From Paragonimus westermani (taxonomy: Eukaryota > Platyhelminthes > Trematoda > Plagiorchiida > Troglotrematidae), in assembly GCA_008508345.1 (NCBI GenBank), contig QNGE01003775.1:1-64000 (forward strand): a DNA stretch of 64,000 bases. The letters are read 5' to 3'. How positions within the stretch are numbered: position 1 is the first letter of the stretch; every line of letters begins with the position of its first letter. A model generated the notes under the pieces. The model was not told where the DNA came from. It was given only the letters and a program-made list of their open reading frames with translations, and made no database searches. A program made the translations under genes and the position numbers. Shown one piece after another: positions 35,401 through 44,400 of this stretch.

Positions 35401-38400
35401 AGAAACGACATGATTCCAGGTACACCACTGACTATAGCACACTGCCATCTCCGATAACGTTTATAACCAGCGATTTGGGTGATCACGAGGACCCCAGACA
35501 GACAGACGACACCTACCTACCTTGCTCAGTGAAACAGTCAGGGTCTTCATACTTTGTGACCATGATGATGCGTGACCACCATAAGGTTTTACCCAACCGT
35601 TAGTGGTCACAGTACGCAATGCCCGAGACGGTAGACGATCAGCTGATATACGGAGTATGTGGCCCAACCATCGCATGCTTTCGACGCGATTTGTTGACCT
35701 ATTGATCGCGCACCTCGAGCGTTTCCGAGTAACCGCCGACAAACGGCGGTGTTGCTCGCTCGATTAGGGCACTAAATGTGGACTAATTGGCTTGAACAAC
35801 GATGGTCAAACATAGTAATTCTGTTGACGTCTTAGATGCGAACAGTCCACGTCTCNNNNNNNNNNNNNNNNNNNNNNNNNNNNNNNNNNNNNNNNNNNNN
35901 NNNNNNNNNNNNNNNNNNNNNNNNNNNNNNNNNNNNNNNNNNNNNNNNNNNNNNNNNNNNNNNNNNNNNNNNNNNNNNNNNNNNNNNNNNNNNNNNNNNN
36001 NNNNNNNNNNNNNNNNNNNNNNNNNNNNNNNNNNNNNNNNNNNNNNNNNNNNNNNNNNNNNNNNNNNNNNNNNNNNNNNNNNNNNNNNNNNNNNNNNNNN
36101 NNNNNNNNNNNNNNNNNNNNNNNNNNNNNNNNNNNNNNNNNNNNNNNNNNNNNNNNNNNNNNNNNNNNNNNNNNNNNNNNNNNNNNNNNNNNNNNNNNNN
36201 NNNNNNNNNNNNNNNNNNNNNNNNNNNNNNNNNNNNNNNNNNNNNNNNNNNNNNNNNNNNNNNNNNNNNNNNNNNNNNNNNNNNNNNNNNNNNNNNNNNN
36301 NNNNNNNNNNNNNNNNNNNNNNNNNNNNNNNNNNNNNNNNNNNNNNNNNNNNNNNNNNNNNNNNNNNNNNNNNNNNNNNNNNNNNNNNNNNNNNNNNNNN
36401 NNNNNNNNNNNNNNNNNNNNNNNNNNNNNNNNNNNNNNNNNNNNNNNNNNNNNNNNNNNNNNNNNNNNNNNNNNNNNNNNNNNNNNNNNNNNNNNNNNNN
36501 NNNNNNNNNNNNNNNNNNNNNNNNNNNNNNNNNNNNNNNNNNNNNNNNNNNNNNNNNNNNNNNTGCGAAGGCTGCGATCAAATGCGAGTGATGGTCAACC
36601 TGAAAATAAACCAAATCTTCGACTACTCATCAGTAATCTAAAATATCGCCTTGCAGGTTTAATGAGATCAGTGATTTCGACCTGTCTTGGAAGTCCTAAT
36701 CGCGGGGTTATCGATTGGAGTTAACAGGCAGTAACTGTGTCTCCTCTCGGGACGATCGGGCAACCTGATCATTGCTCACAAACGAGAGTGGCTAAGCTTT
36801 CAGATTTGATAATTCGGTCGTGCCTAATGTGAGGTCAATGGCGCAGTGGTCAACACGGTTGCCTCATGACTGGAATGGCCGGAGTTCAAATCCCGGTCGT
36901 GGCAAGGATATGCACTACTGACGAGCTCTAATGAGAGCGAAGCTCGAGACCAGTGCTTCTTTTCGAAAGAGGCTGGCTGGAAAGTCTATCTCAATGCGAA
37001 GGCTGCGAACAAATGTGAGTGATGGTCAACTTGAAAATAAACCAAATTCCCGACTACTCATCAGTAATCTGAACTAAGATATATTCCGAAATCCGACCAT
37101 CGACGTCCGTGTTCGATCACGCACACTAAGATGTATCAACAGATAGGCAACATTGAAGTCTGGGTGGGGTGTTTTGTGACACGGGTCAAGAGGGGTCATT
37201 CGTCCGATCTCTAAGGATACACAGGCTAAGGGGTTTGGATCGTATACCCGAAATACCAGCTAAACGTTTCCCATATCGAGTGTTGTTTGTCGCAGTGCAA
37301 GGATGATCAACGACGGCTTGGCACAACGGAATGAAGAAAGTTAACAGCAGGTAAACCAAGGCAGGCTGAGATCGGGGCTATCAAGACTGACGGCGGTGGA
37401 AATTAAAGGACGTGGGGCTTAATCGAAACAAGTGGTGTGACTGTTGTCCCTGTGTGATTGAATTATTTGTTCACCTAGCGCAGCAGGCGTTGCGGCCGAG
37501 TTCCCCATTGTTGCAGATGAACGAAGAACTTTAATCCAACCATCTACCTACACTTGTTCACTACGCTAGCCGTTCGAAGCTTGAACACACTGTATCGATA
37601 GGTATCTGCTTTCTAACCGGCTAGTCACAGCTGCGGCTGGCATGTCACACTCGTTTTGGCCCCGTGTGCATCCTCTCGTTTCATATTGACTTCGATTATT
37701 CGGTTGAGGTGGATCAAATGGTGACGGTCTGCGGTAGATCAGTATCACCACACCGCTAGTAAGTCCAGAGGCTTCCAAAATAGCAGAAGGAATAATATAA
37801 AGACACTCAGTTCAAGATGTTTGAGATCGTGGCGCTGAAGATGGCAGTTTATCAGAGCTCAACAGCTTGCACCTTACAGACTACAACAAAATAATTAAAC
37901 AGCAGTATAATAGAAGCTACTTATCAAGTGGACGGCGTTTTAATCTTGGTTAGAGCCTCATAGGGATTAAACCTATGAGGGCGCAGCAGACGTGGATAAT
38001 GCAGCCTGAAGCCGATCACCTGATCCACCAGAACATGTTCAGTATTGTAACCATATTCTGCTGAAGACGTACATGAACACCAATTCTCAGACACTACAGT
38101 GTTTAACCCATATTTTCAGCGAACGCACTTCTCTGCTTAACACCCGTTTCAAATGCCTGCAATTCAGTAGCACGTTAAGAACTTCTCACAGTGTGGTTAA
38201 CCATGAGTGAGAGAAATTCAGATTACCAAAAGTTACCACGGATAAGTTTAAAACGTCAATTTTTGTGTGTGGACTTGAGTCAACATCAAATGTGGATATT
38301 CGTGAACGCATTATACTGTAGGCATGATGAGTGTGACCAATCAGTGCCGATGATTGTTAAATCTCACAAACGACACCATACCAACTTAAGAGCTTATTTC

Positions 38401-41400
38401 CAGTTTTGTTTTAAGGACCTCATCCTCGGTGTTCGATGTTTCTGGTTTGGTGTGCCTAATCACGGGCCACACGGCCGATTGATCAATAGATTGAACGCGA
38501 TTCCTTGAAAAGTTTATCAATCCCACGATGAGGTTCCCACACGTGGAATTCAACCGAGGGGCGGTTATCTATCGGCTGGTCATGACCAAAGTGCATAGGG
38601 AGAAGGTGAGACAGAATGAAAGGGTTAAGTTAGAGTCACGGGGAGGACAAATCGAGAATGCCTTAGTGAGACATGCTCGAAAAGGCTCGCTGAAAAATTG
38701 AGCAGTAGTATATTAAGGGAGGCGCCTGGTCTCCGAGGTAGACAAGGCGCAGTGATTGCCACGATGGACGTTGGTGGACCAGACATGTCTAGCATGATAT
38801 CTTGTTCATTTTTCCAGTGAGTTCCTGTTATGACAGTCAAATGGTATTCACCTAACGTTACGCGACACGTGGTGAAAGGCATACCGTTGTGGGTGTTCGG
38901 GGACAGTTCACTGACGATATGAAGACTGGGTGTGAATATGCAAATCACTTGGCCGATCATGGGCAGTTCAGGGACTTAACAACAGGCCTCTGTGGAATGG
39001 TGGTCCGCAGGATGGGGTCATTCAAAGTAACATGGTAATCACTAGAAATTCTACTGCCTTATCTTGCAGTGCTGGTGCTGCCTACGTAATTAGTAGGAAA
39101 GTTTTTGCTTCGATGTACATCTAAGGTTGATAGATCAACTATTCTTCGGTACACCGCATTACACAAATTTTAGCGGGTTTATTGACAAGCTTTTCAGTAG
39201 GTGCCAAATACACGAAGCTCACTGAAATTTGGCTGGCTGCCATAAATCTGCCTAAAACTGCGTGCGGCAGCTCGAAGTCTAACCCTAATTAACATAAGGG
39301 CAGAGTTCTTGATTATCGGTTTTAGCTAGGCACCAGTTATCACAGCGCAGAATCGGCACTTTCGATCAGCTGTAAACGATGGGATTGTACAAAGTGGACT
39401 AAATGTGATCTGTCATGAATACAAACCAGCTGGCAACTTCAGAGACTGGCAGCCCATCAATGACGGGCAATCGCCCAATGCACTAAACCGGAGCATGAAC
39501 TCCCTAACGGAACTGCGAAAAAACTGCAAAAAGGTACACACTGAATGAAAACGAGCGCAACGACACAGATGTCGATGTGTCGACAAGAACCGGGACGTAT
39601 TCAGATTGTCTTCTGGAGCAAAGTTCCCCAGTTCGTACTCACATGCCATAGATGCGGAGAACCTGGACACAAAGTGGTTTGTCACAGAAGTTCACTCCCG
39701 TCCACATGTTTGGGAGAATTCAGAGAGAAAAATCACCATGATTACCATTCCAACGTTGTCTCTATGTCATAGAAAGCACGTTAACATTTTACTGAATGAC
39801 ATAAAAGTACGCCTGCAAATGGGGACGGTCTTCGATAATCCACTCATATCAGAGGAAACGTGGGATTGCTTGCGCAAACCGGAATGTACACAAACCAACC
39901 ATGTGGCAAGAGACGCCTCATAACTTAAACTCCACTTTAGCAACTTACACTACTAGCGGTTTCTACATGGCAAAGAATCTAAAGTTGAACTCACTGAGTA
40001 TAGACTGGAGCGATAAATTGAATACAACCGATATGCCACTGGAATCAGTCTAGAGTTGAGTTCGTCCGGTTGTTAAACTAACGCACTCCTATAGGAAAAC
40101 GGGCCCAATGGTAGACGATAAACCGAAAGCAAAAGTGGTTTCAAAACCGCAATAAGGTTTTTAAGGATTCTCGGTCGGTGTGCGTAAGCAAAGGCTACCC
40201 TGTACATTCGGTTCATGTTCAAAACCAGTTTTCTGTCCCAAAAGACCGTTTTAATATGAAGTTGATGCTCCGCTAGAAGATGAAATGGGCCGAACGGAAC
40301 GAATTGGAATCATCGGTGCAGTAAATTATTCCATTTGGGCCACATCGATAAAAGTAAATAGAGGGGCGAATGATTCGCTACGATTATGCTGTGATTCTTC
40401 GATAGCACTGAATGAGGATTTACCAGTATCCGCTACCTGCTCCCGAGGACGTGTACACAAAGCTAGAGGGTGACAAGGCCTTCTCTAAGAATGATTTTTC
40501 AGAAGCCTACATAAAAGTAGAAGACGATAAGCACGGTAAAACAGTTTTTAAGAATAAACATCACGAAATGTGTCAATACAGCCGCCTGATATTCGATGTG
40601 AGGTATGCTTAGGCGATTTTCCAGTAAACCATGAACAGGATGCAAACTAGTTTAGCATGCACGACATTATTGTTGCTAGTACTACGGGTGAAGAGCAACA
40701 AATGCGTAGTGCATTGGCGTTTAAACGCATTGAAGAATATGGTTTCCACGTAAGCACTGACAAGTGTTCCTTGAGCACAAAAACCATTCACCATTTAGGT
40801 TTCATTAATGATCAAGAAGGTCACAGATCAGACAGGGAGGAAATAGGGGTCATAACGAAAATGCCCCACTAACGGATAAAACTTCCCTCAATAACTCTTA
40901 GGTCACGTGAACTATCACAATAACTTTATGACTCATATGCATAACGTTCACGTTCTACTGAATCGGCTACTCAAAAGATTCTCTACGGCTGTGGTCAGAG
41001 GCCTGTCAGTCGCCACTCACTCGTATCAAGCAAATTTTCAGTCCTAACTTGCTGTCATTCCACTATGACGGCATTCAAAATTCTGTTTGAGGAAGACGCG
41101 CTACAGTGGAGCAGTTATCCTACGTAAGCCTCTAAATGGTTCGAAAAAAACAGTCACGTACATGAAAGTACCCTGAAAAGAACTAAAGCTAAGTAAAAAA
41201 AAGGTCCCGGGACCACACTTGCAAACTGAAAAACTGCATGAAGTGTTGTACGGACAAGAGTTCGTGTTACGCAAAGAGCACAGTTTGTGGCAAAAAAGGT
41301 ACTCTTGTCCACTAGTCGGTTACAACGATGGGCAATGGTATTGCTAGGGCACAATTCCAAACACAGTTTAAGTAAACACAGCTTTGAGCAGGCATGCGAT

Positions 41401-44400
41401 TTACTTCATCTTACGGTAAAGAGGGTCACAAAGCTTGGTGAAAACTCAGCCGCTTCAACACCAGCGGATGGCAACGTCTGTAGAATCCTTTCAGACACAG
41501 TCCGTAGCTTACCAGTAACTATCAAAATGGTGGTAGTGGCGACAGAAAGAAATGTTTCAGTGCAGAAGGACATGCATTACCTCCAGACTGGTTGACCAAG
41601 TGCTGCGATAGAGAAAAAAACATTCCTCGCCCTAAAGATTTACTCAAGACTGACAAATGGCAGACCACGGTAAATCGTGTAATAAGGCTGTTATACTCAG
41701 GCCATCGTGGCATTAGTTGTATGAAGTCGGTGGCTTGCAGTTATGTTTGCTGATCAAGAGTCCACAGTCCAATTGAACAGCTGATTCGAATCTGCAGTAA
41801 CTGTACACAGTGGCGATAAAAATGTCCGTTAACTGGAAGCAATTCTCACGTCCCAAGGCTGGCAAACCACAGTCGCGGTTTCGCATTGACTTCGCAGGTC
41901 TGTCAAACGGACGCTTGTATTTACTAGCAGTCGGTGCACACTCGAAGTGGACAAACGTTCTCCTCAGGTAAATAACTACAAAATCTACAACCCCGTCCTA
42001 CCCCCGACGACTACCTTCTCAATTTGGTGCTCCAGAGGTTTACACGACTGGTAATAAACCACAGGTCAGTTCAGTGGAATTTCAAGAATCTTATCAACGG
42101 CGGCAATCGTGAAGTACTTATGCCTAACGCCCGCAATTTAACGGCCAGGTGAAGGAGATTGGTAGATACGTTTTAGAGGACTTTGTAGAAATTTGAATGC
42201 AACCGGGGGCAGAGGAAATGACCAACGTTTTCCTCAATATTCGGAACAACAGACACCAACTGGAGCATTTTGTGACGACGGTTGAAGATCCCGTTTGGTT
42301 CAGTAATTCCAAAGACAATTACAACAGTGAATAAGCGGCGGTCAAAACGGCAGATCGACTGTTGCAAATGGCACAATTATATGGAACTGATCCACATTTA
42401 AAGTTACTGGAGGAACGGAACACTCCTGACGAAAATGTCCCACAGTTCAGCTCGGAGAATGTTGAAGAGAAGAACATGCTCGAGTCTATCGAAAATAGAA
42501 CTGCTAAAACCTCATTCATCGAGGGAAACCGAAGTGTAAGACGATTTGAGACAGCGAATGCTACGCCGAAAGCCATACCACGATAGAGGAGCCCACCGGC
42601 TCTATGGGTGGGTGGCAAGGTATGGGTATAGTATGTTCCATAAAACACAGCTGCGGACCGAATGAATGGTGGTGAGGTACTGCTGTTATCGGTCATACGA
42701 AGCAGAATCCAGAGAAACGAAATGGAGGAATCGTGTGCATCTGAGAAAACGAGTAACGTCGGACGGAGAGCACCTCCCCATAGATGAGGAAGTGGTATCA
42801 CGAACCGGGAGTGTACTCTACTAGAAAAAAGGAGGGTGTAGAGGGATTGGATTGGATAAACGCATCAATACGAAGTCAATCGGGTATTTGCAGTACGTCA
42901 CGGCTAATCGGTGTCGAAAACGCGAACAAATTGGCACGTCACCACGGTGACCAATCCGGATGGCACGCTTTCGCAAAGACAAGTATCTCAAGTGCGTCAC
43001 GCGTTGAAACAGACCGAGCCGACCGATGGAAAAGCCAAGCAATTGGCATCAACTGTAATTCTTCATTTTACAGATGCATACTGTTTATAAAATAACCAAC
43101 AGAAACGCAGTAAAACTTATATTTGCTCGGTGCCAGGAGTGCTGCTTTTGATTTCCCCTCGGCAGGTAGTGATTTTTCAAGTCAACGTGGTAATCTTTAA
43201 CGAATAAACTGAACTTTTAGCTTTTACTTCTTACAACTAATTCAGTAAATGCAATAGAAGAATTAGTGAATGGAATGTGATTGTAACTGAAAAGCGCTTT
43301 ATGAAGCACTATTCGACCGTCCGAGACTAGCGAATAAAGAAACATTATCAGACAACACAAACAGCACCCAAAAAAAGATTTACTAGGATAGTACTTACCT
43401 GGGATTGATAATCCGAAATCCTCCATAAAATGCGTCGACAGCAAAAGCTAAGCGATATTAAAAGCAGCAACTTCAGCGAGTAACCAAACCATCTGCGCAC
43501 AGTTAATGAGGGACTAATGAAACCGGCAGTGAATCCAAAATCCAAACTTAGAATGATAACACAACTTAAAAGTATTGTTGGTGGAATGGCCATCGTTAGA
43601 CGGAATCGCCATTTTGGTGAATGAGGAATTTCAGAACATCGCAAGCGAGAAAAACGGTCAGTAGAAAGTTTGGACGAGTGAACTTGAATGCGAGCCATTG
43701 ACTGAACTCTATCAGAAAGCCAAGGGACGTTACGAACCTGCGACAAACGAGAAGATGGGAATTATGCCACCAAATCAAGACGGGTGTAGAGCAGAACAAA
43801 GCAAAACCAACAATGAATCACTAACCACTGACCTTTTATGTATACCAGATGAGCCTTGTGGCAGAAACAACATTTTACCACACCAATGAGGGCGCACGTA
43901 ACACGAAAAAACGAACAAATCTGAAAGGTTAATACAGAACTAGGTGCTCTGCCCTAATTCTGATGAACGAAGATGGCAACCATGAGTAAAACCTAAACTG
44001 AGGCACGATGGTCATTGCACTGGAGCTCAGCAAACAAACTATATTCAACTAAATCAGCAGCTGAACGTTCTTCAAATTCGATGCCAGCTCTCATATTCTA
44101 GTCAGCCACGGGTTGTTAAAATGGGCAAATGTTAAAAGTCCGAAACGGAATATAACCATACAAGATTTATCCACAAACCGAAATCTGTTCAGAATGTGCT
44201 CATCGACCAGACTAATCGGAAAATAGTTTGAAGTTAGAAGGATTACTGGAGTAAATTCAATATGAATAACACGATTCTGCAGCCGCAATTCTAACAGCTT
44301 TTACCAACAGTGAGATGTGAGTCAGTGTAAGATCCAGGTACACCCTCGCGCGCTCCTGAAGCATCGTTGTCATATGGACAGATATTTCTCGTGCAAATTT

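Larger units (their letters stand above)
39410..42318 (+). mobile_element. Decayed Mag-like Ty3/gypsy element
   Basis: The order is zinc finger ([15 protein letters not shown] at about 39633-39680), protease remnant ([19 protein letters not shown], with the DTG changed), reverse transcriptase (40285-40900), RNase H (about 41150-41595) and integrase (about 41640-42240). Every domain is broken by stops and frame changes. It differs from the gypsy family at 9.9-14.2 kb but is fused to a piece of that family at about 42318. Confidence 0.72.

Noticed and set aside
36831..36900. Possible tRNA gene
   Set aside because: Promoter boxes are present, but no full cloverleaf can be drawn and the sequence continues into a repeated SINE body.
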